DNA of 64,000 nt, from contig CALSFV010000207.1 of the NCBI GenBank assembly GCA_943737045.1, positions 248,001 to 312,000 on the forward strand, in the 5' to 3' direction. This stretch comes from Parapristionchus giblindavisi. Its lineage: Eukaryota > Nematoda > Chromadorea > Rhabditida > Diplogasteridae. The position numbers and the translations under genes are program-made. The notes under the pieces are model-generated. The model was not told where the DNA came from. It saw only the letters and a list, made by a program, of their open reading frames with translations, and made no database searches. This document shows positions 13,101 to 23,200 of this stretch, one piece after another (positions within the stretch are counted from its first letter, which is position 1; every line of letters begins with the position of its first letter).

Positions 13101-14628
13101 ATCAATGCACACTTTATGATTTCTCTTTGCCAGTGGCAAGCGGCGTTTTACTTCTCTTCAATAAATTTATCCTGCGAGCTTTCTCAAAATTTTATAAAGT
13201 CTCAATAAGGGTATTTCATAAGTATATAATTCTATTATTACCTCTCGATGAGCACGGTTATGTTGTAGATGACGACATGCGTATACCCGATCAATCGTAT
13301 GATCGCTAGAGAAGGCACGGGTTGGAATCCCAGACCTTAAGTCAATGCTTAAAGGCACATACCAAGCTAATTTGAATCTCCGCTCTGACCACTCCCTCTC
13401 GTTGGCAAAGAAAGTGAGAGAGTATGGCGAGAGCGGAGAGCAAATTAACAGGAGATTGTGTATTTTTTTAAAAGTTTTCATAAATCTGGATTTTCATCAG
13501 TCATCAATTGCTGCATCCTGTTCACTAACTTTCGAGCCGAAAAAGTACTAAACACAACTCGCACTGTTTTCGATCGCAAGTTAACATATTGAAGAGATCC
13601 ACTGAATTATTGATGAAACTCTCACCTTGAATATGCACTATTCTCGTCTCATACAAAATAATCCATAGTCTTGCCAGCATTGAAATTTCATGTACGAGAA
13701 TCTGTTGAAGAGTTATGATGCAGAGGTTGATATGGACTGGCTGGAATGCATGAAATTTAAAAAAAAAATTTAATTTGATATATTCTGACGAACTCTTGAT
13801 AAATGTTTTTGAAGAAAAAAAATGTTTAAAAAATGTAAATTAATAAAATATTCTAAAAGAACAAATTCAAATAGCAGCTGCAAAGACGTAATTTTAAAAA
13901 CTCAAAGCTCACATGTGTACACATGTTGACATCCATATTGATTTGCTTTGTTTCAAAGTTGTGCATGCTCAATGAGGTTCAAAGATGAAAATTTACCAAA
14001 ACGTGGAGAGTATCTACTATTCAAATTCGGCAGGACAAATGCTGAGAAAATGTTTTTTAATGCTTTTCAGCGCATTTTTTAATTGAAAAAAGAAGAATAA
14101 AGTTAGGACAACGCTACCTTATACTTCCATCCAGAATACGCGTATAACGGCGCTAGCACGATTCCCACCAGCAAGAAAATTGTCTGAATTTTTTGATTAA
14201 TGCGAAAAAAACAATAGTTTTCCTGATTATACTTTTTGAAACCTGACATTGATTATCGAGAACAATCAGGTAATAAGTTCAAAAATAAGAATTGATAAGT
14301 AAAATTTCTGGTTCAACGATTTCTGCTTGAAAACCAAACACAAGAGATGCATTGTTTACATGGAACGTAATGGCCAATGAATTTAACCCTACTAATGATA
14401 TACTTATTCTGACTTTTATAATCACATTTGCATTTCATTATATATATATATCATTTGTAATCCGAAAGAGAAGGCGTTCACCTCGAGCATAACAATGACA
14501 CAGTAGCTGTACAATTGCGGTCCCTGTAGGTACTGTATACGGACTACGGTGTGAATCCAGTACGTCGTGTTGCCCGCGCCAACCTCGATAAAATTGCGCA
14601 ACGGCAGCCAACTGTTCGACAATTCCAT
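5695..14628 (-). CDS. Seven-transmembrane chemoreceptor, Sra/Sre superfamily-like, complete 10-exon gene
   Basis: Ten exons join with matching phases: 14628-14482, 14183-14118, 13740-13626, 13305-13242, 8622-8504, 8076-7950, 7478-7415, 7004-6859, 6534-6418, 5809-5695 (stop TAG). They total 1,080 nt, or 359 codons plus stop, a usual length for nematode chemoreceptors. The product has serial hydrophobic segments (for example TIFLLVGIVLAPLYAY near residue 50, FLMFLFCLLAVCVTIIFLPP near 240). PVHINL follows helix 1, and the motif ERYLATRFVVDYEKKHR near residue 130 resembles the post-helix-3 region of Sre/Sra receptors. Likely role is a G-protein-coupled chemosensory receptor in neurons (family inference). 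The acceptor of exon 5 (CTTGAAG) is weak. The start ATG follows a TTTAG acceptor, suggesting trans-splicing. Intron 4 is 5.2 kb and holds another gene and many elements. Exact subfamily (sre, srab, sra) is uncertain. Confidence 0.8.
5978..6098. mobile_element. Family B MITE
   Basis: TTTAAAGTGAGCCTAACCTC to GGTAACGCTTCCTTTAA; palindromic arms around GTTGTTAGAGAACAGAGAAA; last intron of the chemoreceptor. Confidence 0.85.
6251..6377. mobile_element. Family A MITE
   Basis: Diverged ends (TTAAATGCAC, GGTGTGCCGTTAA), core CTCCGCTCTGACCACGCTCT; chemoreceptor intron. Confidence 0.7.
6598..6713. mobile_element. Family A MITE
   Basis: CTCCGCTCTGACAACGCTCT core and arms reading AGAGAGTGTTGTCAGATCGG; chemoreceptor intron. 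Confidence 0.8.
7044..7101. repeat. (AT)n microsatellite
   Basis: Pure AT run in the chemoreceptor intron just upstream of the exon at 7004. Confidence 0.95.
7668..7740. repeat. Perfect 30-bp-arm hairpin
   Basis: AGAATGGTCTACCAGATCCG then GTAAATAGAT, short AAA loop, and full complement. Another inverted pair, GATTCATAGC with its complement, follows at 7,815-7,880. Confidence 0.7.
8091..8209. mobile_element. Family B MITE
   Basis: TTTAAAGGGAGCGTAACCTC with right end decayed to ATATTATATTTAA, where family A begins. Confidence 0.8.
8205..8318. mobile_element. Family A MITE abutting family B
   Basis: TTTAAGGCACGTCCAGAGCT to GGGTGAGATTTTAA; begins where the family B copy at 8,091 ends. Confidence 0.75.
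8740..9074. mobile_element. Second tRNA-like TTAA element, inverted relative to 9,686
   Basis: On the minus strand, GGTGTAGTGGTAAAGGC and GCGGGTTCGAACCTATTGCC form box A and box B; flanks match the 9,686 copy in reverse. The right end (CTCCATCTTTAA) keeps the terminal repeat; the left end has lost it. Confidence 0.65.
9686..10033. mobile_element. TTAA element carrying a tRNA-like gene (348 bp)
   Basis: Ends TTAAAGGTGGAGACCCGCGA and complement. The tRNA-like segment at 9,788-9,850 has TAGCGTAGTGGTATAA (box A) and GCGGGTTCGAAGCC (box B) followed by shared 3' sequence GCCGAACTTTCTTATTTTCA. Confidence 0.7.
10235..10405 (-). repeat. Family Q repeat
   Basis: Complement of the repeat at 25,010-25,185; shared segments include CCGACAGTCCCAGAACA and TTGGCTTCCCATGAC. 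Confidence 0.6.
10402..10555. mobile_element. Family D palindrome with TGACGTCA sites
   Basis: GTGGCCGTATGC ends; inner CGTTTTCCGGGAAAATGTGA and complement, each arm holding TGACGTCAT next to TAGCG. Confidence 0.75.
10781..10921. mobile_element. Family A MITE with duplicated end
   Basis: One extra copy of the terminal AAATTAGCTTGAGGTGTG precedes the full palindrome ending GCAGCCTTTAA. Confidence 0.75.
11177..12892 (+). CDS. Small secreted Gly/Ser-rich protein nested in the chemoreceptor intron
   Basis: Three exons with consistent phases: 11177-11328, 12606-12696, 12830-12892 (stop TAA); 101 codons plus stop. Exon 1 encodes a signal peptide (MFKLIIFLLLADAVLS), then CGAGGGKKGG, a glycine run and a serine run of about 20. 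Exon 2 gives a globular-looking segment (FGVRFRVVGEAEHC, then FVQAAVNEIKD). Exon 3 ends the protein with a second cysteine (GFVKCG), so the two tail cysteines could pair. A TATA-like CATATAAATA lies about 40 bp before the ATG. The 1.28-kb first intron is filled with family A, B and C palindromes. I recognise the layout as a type of short secreted nematode protein but assign no function. An open frame after 11329 reads on to 11404 if exon 1 is not spliced. Confidence 0.7.
11805..11911. mobile_element. Family A MITE
   Basis: Core CTCTCCGCTCTGGCAACGCT; intron 1 of the nested secreted-protein gene. Confidence 0.85.
11931..12146. mobile_element. Two family C palindromes side by side
   Basis: Each unit runs GCATCGTTACATTTGCCTTA, GTGCCTACGCCGTAACCTCC, CGTCGTTACGGCGGAGG and complements. 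Further copies or pieces: 15,085-15,145, 16,972-17,030, 47,752-47,850, 58,040-58,148. Lies in intron 1 of the nested gene. Confidence 0.75.
12143..12240. mobile_element. Family A MITE (partial)
   Basis: AAGGCACATCCGAGCTGATT and core CTCTGGCAACGCTCTCTCGC; right end decayed. Confidence 0.7.
12440..12561. mobile_element. Family B MITE
   Basis: TTAAAGGAAGCGTTACCTCT to TACGATCCCTTTAAA; about 45 bp before exon 2 of the nested gene. Confidence 0.85.
12703..12792. mobile_element. Family A MITE (partial)
   Basis: Core TCTGGCCACACTCTCTCGCT and complementary arm; intron 2 of the nested gene. Confidence 0.65.
13349..13449. mobile_element. Family A MITE
   Basis: TTAAAGGCACATACCAAGCT and core CTCCGCTCTGACCACTCCCT; chemoreceptor intron 3. 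Confidence 0.8.
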
Positions 14629-15639
14629 CTAAAGATCAAAGATCAAAGATCAAATATCGCCCAAAAATGAATCAATAACACAACATAAGGACAGAAATAT
14701 GGAGAGAAAAAACGGAAGTAAAACCTGGCTTACAACGTGTAAAATTGTAAGCAAAGGTGCGTGGTTTTACTTGAAAAATATATGCATTTTAGAAAAGAGT
14801 TTCAAGAAACGCATCGATAAACCAAATAACAACTTTAAACCTGCCCTAACATGACAATTTCAACGGGAAAAGTGACAATTTGCGGAGGAACTGATACTTT
14901 ATAACACATAATTTGTCCTTACTTTGCTCGAGAACAGGTCAATAATGTTTTTGTAGAGGTAATCGCGTTAGTCGGAGAACTTGTGATAAATACACCTGGT
15001 GTTTCGATTTGGCGCAAATGATATTTCGAAAATATGGCTGAGAGATAGATAGAGTTATCCTCCCTCGTTGGTAACGAACTTATGCGGTGTTACATTTGTC
15101 TCGCGTGCCTCCGTCGTTACATCCGCCGTAAAAACGGAGACGTCCACTCAAACTTGGCAGAGTTCAACTTTCCAAAGAAATTTTGGCATGAATGAAATAT
15201 TTACAACAAGAAAATGTCCAATTGTGCTGCAGTGCATCTATATTGACGCTACCGCATCTAGTGAGACAAGTACCAATTTGATCAGGTTTGGTGGGCTTCG
15301 TTGAAAATACCCCTTAAAGGAAAGTACAAATTATTGCAGTCGCGTATACTGGAGACGTACACTTTTAAAAGTCTGCTGATAGCTTTACTTGTAGCATTGC
15401 AATTGCAAAAAAATCACATACATCTTCTTACAATCACAGCGAATTATCTCATAATGATCGATTCGCCACTTTACAGTAGCGAAAGCTGTCAAATATGAGA
15501 CAGCTACCGCTACTGCAAAGCGATTTCGCCCTAAGCATATCATATTGGAGAAACTTGAAGGGACCCTTCTGAGACAATTCACTGTGAGAGAAAAAGAGAA
15601 AGGCGTTCGAATAGCCTTTTAAGTTTCGAAAACTGATTC
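14629..15639. other. Intergenic, no gene seen
   Basis: Lies between the chemoreceptor start and the secreted-peptide region. It holds GATCAAA repeats at 14,630-14,655 and a family C fragment near 15,085-15,145. Open frames are short and lack splice support. Confidence 0.6.
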
Positions 15640-15784
15640 TGTGGCCGCATGCATGAACAACGGAAAACTGTTTTCCGGGAAAATGTTACGTCATTAGCGT
15701 AGGCGGAGGATTTTTGGAAAATACCTCCGCCTACGCTAATGACGTCACATTACCCCGGAAAACTGTTCATGCATACGGCCACTG
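15640..15784. mobile_element. Family D palindrome
   Basis: Same ends and core as the copy at 10,402; lies 260-400 bp upstream of the secreted-peptide exon at 16,047. Confidence 0.75.
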
Positions 15785-16046
15785 GTGATATTATTGCCAT
15801 CTGATGACTGCCAGGACGATTTCAGACCCGTCCTTGTCAGAAACATACTTTCTAATAACATTTATATTTTTTTATATTTTTTTCTTTCTACTTCTATTTC
15901 TACGTACTTTCTTTCTTTCTTTATAAAGTCCTTCCTAAAATCACGAAAAAAGAGCAATACGATTTGCATGGTGTATAAGAATTTTGATTTTTCAGTTAAT
16001 TTGACAATTCATTCGATTGATTTCATTCGCTGATCGGAGAACACTG

Positions 16047-16187
16047 ATGGGCGGTCGTCTCGGCATCTTCTTCCTCCAATGCTCACTTCTGATCTCGCTC
16101 CTTTGTATCGTCCAAGCTGCACCTACAAAAGACTTATTTCCAACTGTGCAAAGAGCCAAAATTATCACAACAAATAGCTCCTTGTAA
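16047..16187 (+). CDS. Secreted peptide first exon, paralogue of the 20,268 gene
   Basis: The ATG opens MGGRLGIFFLQCSLLISLLC followed by IVQA, a clear signal peptide, then APTKDLFPTVQRAK and a TAA after 46 codons. The leader and about 190 bp upstream match the first exon and promoter of the gene at 20,268. It may be a complete tiny gene or exon 1 of a longer one. Plausible downstream exons are 16234-16330 and 16380-16565, both with good acceptors. I could not find one set of phases I trust. The segment after 16139 (GTGCAAAGAGCCAAA, ATCACAACAAATAGCTCC) is repeated at about 16,668-16,705, so local duplication complicates the model. Confidence 0.5.
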   Translation: MGGRLGIFFLQCSLLISLLCIVQAAPTKDLFPTVQRAKIITTNSSL

Positions 16188-16379
16188 ATCAATAAAGCGA
16201 TAAAGACAACAAACAGGATAATTCGTGTTTCAGCCATACTTTATAATCTCTGCTCGCAAGAGCGCACCTGTAGCGAAATCTGGATCATTACATCGGTTGC
16301 CGCTCGCCTCTTGCTCATCGATTGGCATCTGTAAACAAAATCGATATTGATTTTTTTGTTAAATCCAAGCAAATACCAG

Positions 16380-16565
16380 GGGAGAGATACATGGGATGAG
16401 CGCAAACATCGTTTTCACAAGCCCGCCGATGCATCAAGCCCTACCCCAGTCGTAGCTGAAAATCAATTCCAGAGGTCAGACTTGTTCACGTCAGCACACA
16501 ATGAAATGCCAAGTCACCGGCCAAACTCACCCTCATTGATGGCCCCTGGGTATCCAATGGGATAG
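16380..16565 (+). other. Possible downstream coding exon of the 16,047 gene
   Basis: After an ATACCAG acceptor, 61 open codons run to a TAG. The sequence is hydrophilic and coding-like (WDERKHRFHKPADASS; ends MAPGYPMG). An alternative frame through the same exon is open for about 25 codons and would join exon 16234-16330 in phase 2. Both readings remain possible; no homology recognised. Confidence 0.3.
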
Positions 16566-17045
16566 ACCCGCACGTTTATTTTTGTGTTTAAATTTTGGCA
16601 AAATCGCACCAGACATTGACGGTTTTCTTCGAAATAGCACTATTTTGCAAAAAAGATTTCTTTCAAACTGTTCAAAGAGCCAAACTTATCACAACAAATA
16701 GCTCCATGTAAATTAATAATTCAATATCAACAGTATACCTGACTAGGGAGCAGTATTCTTCCGGGAAGAATCTACGGGGGGTGAGTTTGCTCAATTTATA
16801 TGATATGATATGTAGTTTGAGGTAAAGATTCAATGTGAGAGGGCGAAAGTTGGTCTTGATCAACAGATGCCGCCAGTTGTCAGATGGAGAGAGCAGTATA
16901 TCACTGGGTCAGAGAGATGGATGGGGAGGGGAAGGGGGGGGGCGTCTGGCCTTCATTCTTCCTTATGCATCGTCACATTTCCCTTACGTGCCTACGCCGT
17001 AACCTCCGCCGTAACGACGGAGACGCATTAGATAACACATAATTG

Positions 17046-17140
17046 TTAAAGCGACACTCTAAGTTAATTTGGACCTCTCCGCTCTGACCACACTCTCTCG
17101 CTTTCTATATCCGTGAGAGAGCGTTCCCAAAGCGGAGCAT
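17046..17140. mobile_element. Family A MITE (right end lost)
   Basis: TTAAAGCGACACTCTAAGTT with core CTCCGCTCTGACCACACTCT. Confidence 0.7.
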
Positions 17141-17900
17141 CTTCCCATCTTCCCTCTTCTTTTTCATTCTTCCTACTTCTCAGTATCGATTCGTTGAAGT
17201 GCAACTTAGGCAATCAAGTAATCAGGTGTTAAATTAGTAATGTAATTAGATGTGCTATTATTGGTTTAACTTGCACGTTAAAAAATAAATTATGAAAGTA
17301 ATATATTAATCAGGTATGCAATTATATCCTACTCATCTTTATGGTAATCCAGTATAAGTTACAATGTTATTTTATTTAATTCCTAATTTCGATCGAGAGT
17401 AAAAGTGCAAAATGACCCATTTTTCATGCAATAACTCGAACAATTTCGCTCAAATTTTCCTAGTTATGACATATATTAAGCAGCTTTTAACGACGTATCT
17501 TATCCCACTAGTGCCGTATCACTAAATGTTTTTTGGGATGACGAAATAGGCCTCAAAACATAGTTATGACATATATTAAGCTGCTTTTAACGGTAGCCTA
17601 TGCCTAGGCACTTGTTACCTAGATGGATTCTCACCACTTGGTCCCCAGATCCACCCTGTATCTCGGGTACTTGGTCACTAGTTTCTCAGCACCTGGATTT
17701 TTGTATTCCTAGATCTTCAGCGACTGGTCGCTATATCCTCGGAGCTTGGTCCCAGTCGGCGAGGTCTGGGAAAGTGGGAAGCCCTTCCTACTTTCCTAGA
17801 CCTCGCTGACACGCATGGGAAAGTGGGAAGCCCGTCCTACTTTCCCAGACCTCGTCTCCATTATCTCCCCCCCCCCTCCTCTCTCTCAGTCCTGTAGTAA
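17141..17900. other. Intergenic with local direct repeats
   Basis: GACATATATTAAGCAGCTTT near 17,466 recurs near 17,568. A GGGAAAGTGGGAAGCCC repeat occurs at 17,771 and 17,818 and again, diverged, at 18,580-18,660. No gene seen. Confidence 0.55.
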
Positions 17901-18140
17901 TGATGAGTCATCGGCCGATAGTTTTGAGAGATAAGGCAAATCGCAGAGCGTACAGAGATGCAAAGTTACTTACAAACTTATTTCTCACGTCACGCTCATT
18001 CCAGGAAGGACGATCGAATTTGTTTCATTGCTTCAGTTGCATTCCACTATTAATTTATTTATTCTCCATCTATCAGATTTCGTTCATCTGTTTTAATGTT
18101 TCGCATAAGGAAATAAATATTATTATTATTATTAAAAAAG
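17900..18140 (+). pseudogene. LINE-like 3' end
   Basis: A short open stretch (RDKANRRAYRDAKLL, LFLTSRSFQEGR) is followed by an AT-rich stretch and an (ATT)n tail near 18,118, the usual shape of a truncated non-LTR element 3' end. Confidence 0.35.
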
Positions 18141-18232
18141 CATTAAATAGTCAAATTACAGATCACGAGAAAGAAGTCGGCGAGCAAAGCACAAGGCGCC
18201 GCAAGTTGAAGACGATGTGAGTGATCTCACAA

Positions 18233-18524
18233 GGGAATGGTCAACCATCCCCGTCGAGTTATGACTAGTGACATATACCATTACACTCCACTACACTACA
18301 CAAGCCGTTGGTGCGAAAGAAGATAGAAAAGTCCACCAACCCATCCGCATGCGTTGTGTAGGAAACCACACAAATTTGGGCGAATTTCAACATCGATTTT
18401 CTCGAAGCACATAAACATTTGAGTCTCTTCATCAACGGTGTCTTATCAGAATCACATGGCGGTTCGAATGGTATATGTCACTAGCCATAACTCGACGGGG
18501 ATGGTTGACCATTCCCTTGTCAGT
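18233..18524. mobile_element. Inverted-repeat element of about 0.29 kb
   Basis: GGGAATGGTCAACCATCCCC through GACATATACCATT at the left pairs with its complement at 18,470-18,524; arms are about 55 bp. Confidence 0.65.
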
Positions 18525-18667
18525 ACAATTACTGTTCTTTCTTTCTTTTCTTTTCCATTATAATGCGTTTGAATAGTATGGGAAAGTGGGAATCCCGTCC
18601 TACTTACCCAGACTTCGCTGACACACGTGGGAAAGTAGGAATGGGAAAGCAGGAAGGGTTTCCTACT

Positions 18668-18957
18668 TTCCCATGCGTACTCCGGTATTTTTTTGCTCGC
18701 GGTGCACACCGTTGAGAGGCCAAATACCGCGAGGTGCACCACGGTGTGGAAGGGACGGTGTGCCTCGCGGGGTAGTCATCAAATCTCGCGGGGCACACCG
18801 TACCTCCTGCCCCACGGGGCACACCGTCATCCACCTCGCGGGGCTCCCTGTCTAGAATCTGCAGCTCGCGGGGTACCCCGTCTAAAGGTTCTACCACGCG
18901 GCGTACACCACGGGATTGAACGGTGTGCTCCGCGAGTAAAAAATGCCGGAGTATCAG
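18668..18957. mobile_element. Family F inverted-repeat element
   Basis: Ends CTCCGGTATTTTTTGCTCGC and complement, with several internal GGGGCACACCGT repeats in both directions. A related copy is at 40,640. Confidence 0.75.
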
Positions 18958-19047
18958 CGAGGTCTCGGAAAGTGCGAAGTCCGTACTATTTTTCCATGCG
19001 TTGTTGTCTAAATCTTTTTTTTTCAGGTAGTCATCACCTCCGACGAC

Positions 19048-19751
19048 ATGACCACCGGAGTTATTGAGGTGGAGACAATTGAAGAAGAAGAGGTTCATGA
19101 CGAAACTTCTTACGGAGCAATGTCTACAGTATGCAAGTTGGTGTGTTCGAAAGTGGCTCCGCGTGAGCAAATCATGGAAGTTAGTGTGCTTTCTGTCGAT
19201 TTTTAACTATCCTTCTATTCTATATAACTACTATTCTATTATAACTTATATAATATTCTATTATAACTAGTCATTCCTGACCTCGTATAACGTGATAAGA
19301 AGTACTGACAATGAATACCATCCCGTACGATTCTTATAATAATATATTTATCGCATCTTGGAGAAAAGAGACGAGGGATTTTTTCATAAACAATTAAAAT
19401 ACATATTAAAACAAGAAGTAGCGACGATATAGGTGCAATTACTGGATTGCAACCTTTATAGAATTACTAAACACTTGAGGAGAGATTGATGTGACAATAG
19501 TTCGATCTAAATTATTCCAATTATTCCATTTTTATACAGGAATAAAATTTTTTGATTTAGTTGATTTGATTTGATTCATCGATTACCAGGGCACACTCGG
19601 TCTGCTGCAACAGTTGGCCTACAATGCAAACAGCGGAGTTCGCCGCGCAATGCATAAAGGCATTGAGGAGAGTACAGTGGCAGAGCTTGTGCTCAAGTTC
19701 ACTGAATCTGAAGCCACCCTGATGAAGGCCTTCGGAGAGAAGCCAATGTAA
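19048..19751 (+). CDS. 97-residue protein of unknown function, two exons
   Basis: Exons 19048-19179 and 19590-19751 join in phase 0 and end in TAA. A long U-rich tract ending TTTCAG lies 22 bases before the ATG, which fits a spliced-leader acceptor and supports this start. The first part is acidic (VETIEEEEVHDE); the rest looks helical and globular (LGLLQQLAYNANSGVRRAMH, then TVAELVLKFTESEATLMKAF). There is no signal peptide or membrane segment, so the product is probably cytosolic or nuclear. The intron ends in a LINE-like tail. I do not recognise the family. Confidence 0.65.
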
Positions 19752-20267
19752 GCTAGCAACCATGAAATGTTCACAATAAATTGTTTGTATGTTTTCGGAC
19801 TAGTAAACGAGTCCGAAATTTCTTTCACCTTATTTTTGTTTTTGCTCTGTTCCGATAAATATATTATTTATCTCGATTTTTTTAGATTAACTACAATACA
19901 ATACAGTTTACGGTTGGATAGGGTAACCGGTTACGGTTGGGAACGGTAGTTTAAGGTAAGTCGTAATTATTTTCCACAACACAGAACTTATACTAGAGAG
20001 CAATCTACTAGAGAGCTATCTACTAGAGAGCTATCTACGAGAGAGTATCGCCAATGTGGAGAGTTTCAAATTATCTCGGGCATGCCTTTAAGTTTCTCAA
20101 AAATAAACAGTTACCACTTCTGCTGCCAGAGCGGAGAGTTACCCGTCCTTGCCAGAAACTATGAGTCTTTCTAAAATACAAAGATCAGTACGATTTGCAT
20201 GGTATACATGTGCATGTTAATTTGTCAATCTATTCGATTGATTCCATTCCTTGCTCGGATAACACTG

Positions 20268-23200
20268 ATGGACGGTCGTCTCCGCATCCTCTTCCTTCAA
20301 TGTTCACTGTGGATTTCGCTCCTTTGTACCGTCCAAGCACAATATGGTAGGTTTATTTATTGAAATAACAGTTGAAATCAGTGGCCGTATGCAAGAACAA
20401 CAGGAAAACTTTTTTCCGGGAAATATGACGTCATTAGCGTAGGCGGAGGATTTTTGGAAAACGGCTACGCTAATGTTGTCACATTTCCCGGGAAAACGGT
20501 TCTTGCATACGGCCACAGGAAAAAAAACTCTTGCTTATTACTGTGAACTATAATCTTGAATCGAGAACAATTTAAGGCACTTAAAGTAGCACCCCGAGCT
20601 AATTTGAAACTGTCCTTTATCGCATTGCTCTCGCGCCTTCTTTCCCTACGTTAGCTCGTTAGCTTCGTTAGCTCGGGTGTGCCTTTAAGCGAAAGTAAAG
20701 ACGGTGTGCTTATTCCAAGAAGCGTATTACAACATGTCTAGAAATTTGACCACGTTTCCTTTAAAGCCACGCCCCAAGCTAATATGAAACTCTCCGCTCT
20801 GGCAATACTCTCTCACTTTGTTTGTTTTCGAGAGAGTATTGCCAATGCGGAGGGTAAAATTAGCATGTGGTATTCCTTTAAAGCGATTTCACGCATATAA
20901 CCACGTAATTTCAGAACTGCCTACCGACATGGTTTTCGTTGCTTGGGATGAATACTCTTCGGACAAGGTGCGATTCAATTAGATTATTAATCATATACAG
21001 ATCTAAAACTGGCACAAATCTAGAAGCCCGGATCAGGGGGCGGGGACTAAAATATACGCACGTTCTGCCACAAGGCCGCAGACTTCTACCTCCCCTAGCT
21101 CCGCCCACTTAAATTCTCCCATGACCACATACAGTTTGGTAATAAAGAGATAGCTTGGGTCGGTGGATGATTCCCATGCGTGGAAGTGTATGGGCAACTC
21201 TTTATATGCCTCGAGTATTCCGTCAACCAGTGCCTAAAATATTTCCCCATATGGTTTTGTGCAGATATGAAGGTCTTATTATGAAAATATATGGGCACCG
21301 TCATGCAGTGGCAACTATCACCTTAGTGATTTTTGTCCGAAATAAAGGTTCTTGAGAACCTTGATTTCGGCCCAGCCGCAATAACATACCCATCTGACGA
21401 TAAAGTTGGGAAATTGTAAAATGCAAATGCAAATAAAGGTCGTTGCATTGCGATTTACTAAATTTTGTTTAATTCAGAGGTACGACCCCACTCGTTTGGG
21501 AGACTGCGAATGGGCGAGGGAGGAGTGCTATAGGGTGGGTTTTTTAAAGGGAGTGTAACCTCTTTCAAAGGTCTCTTCGACGCGCAATGCTCTCTCGTTG
21601 TTAGAGAACAGAGAAATAGTGTGCACAATGAAGAGACCATTCAATGAGGTTACTCTCCCCTTAAATTTCATTTTTTTTAATTTTAAAATAATATTTTCAA
21701 AAATATCAGATTCGTGAGCTCTACGATGGAGAAGAACAGATTGGATCTGTGGATTCGGTACGACACATTTTCCTAATAATAACTTTTTAAAAGTAGCGTA
21801 TTTAGTTTGATGCAGGTTGGCAAATGATTGGCTCAAGAAGGGAGCTTATTAGTAATAATAATAGCTGAGGAGTTTTCTGATTTGGGAAAAATGAATTACA
21901 GGCACATAAAATGAGACACCTATTAATTTCATTTAAATTTTTTAAAGTCGCAAAAACGAAACGAAAAAGAGGCGAGAATGTTTGTGTGTAAAACGAGGAG
22001 AATTTTCTTTACTCTTAATTTTGTATTCATAGAACAAAAGTTCAAAAATTGATCAATCTGAGATGTAGTAATTCCAGCCGGCAGAAGTTCTGGCTGGCGT
22101 CAAACCGCCAAGGTAGGCTTGATGCATGCATAATAATAATTAATAATAATAATTAATAATAATTAATAATAATAATTAATAATAATGATTAATAATAATA
22201 ATTAATAATAATAATTAATAATAATGATTAATAGTAATAATTAATAATAACATTTAATTATAATAATAATAATGCATATTACATATCCAACTCTTTTGTC
22301 CTACTCTGTTGTTTTGTGTTCTATCGCATTTTCCTTTTTTTCTTCAATTTTGAGTAGAATTTAAGGAGCCTAATTCTCGAAACAATGAACTTTACCTATA
22401 TAACCACTTTAATATCTATATTATCATTATCCAATTTTAGAATAATGAGGTCCACGGATACGGAACATCCCTGCCTTCGACTCGCTAATGTAATTTAATT
22501 TGCATTTCCCCTATTTTTCTGGTTGCTAGTCCCACTTAAAATGTTTCCAGCCTATCAAGCTCAAATCTGGCAATTGAGAAAGAAATTTCAAAAAAATTAA
22601 ATTAAAATGTTGTTGGTGCTTTCTTAGAAATTAATGCAGTGCGCTGTTCAGAACGTTCAATTCCTAGTCGCTTAAAGGCACACCCCAAACTGTTTTTACT
22701 CACCGCATTGGCCATACTCTCTCGTAGACAAAGAAAGCTAGAGAGTAAGGCCAGAGAGGAGAGTTTCAAATTAACTTGGGGTGTCATGTTAATGACATAT
22801 CCATTTCAGTACTGCTACGGACTAAAGAAATACCTCGTGAAGGCATGTCTCAATCAACGAACTCCATTCCAGTATTGGTTAGTCATAGACCGTATTTTAT
22901 TTTATTTTATTTATCGCACACCATCAAGTTATTTGTATTATATGTATATTAAGTACAAAATGTTCGAGTGCAAGGGAAATTATATGAAATATATTATGTA
23001 CTTGTGTAAAATCGTAACTTTGCTGTGGTACTAAAATGGGTACGCCAGGATCTAAAATGTTTTCATACGCTATTATATTTGTTTATATGTATTCCAGTCA
23101 TGGTCTACGGTTATCCCATGGGATAGGATCCCACCCGCAAAAATTCGCCATTCATGGGTACCCACCCGCCAAATTGGACCAAAAATTGACGTTTTTCTTG

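Noticed and set aside
18604..19170. 188-codon minus-strand frame
   Set aside because: It covers a family F element and the antisense of the 19,048 gene's first exon.
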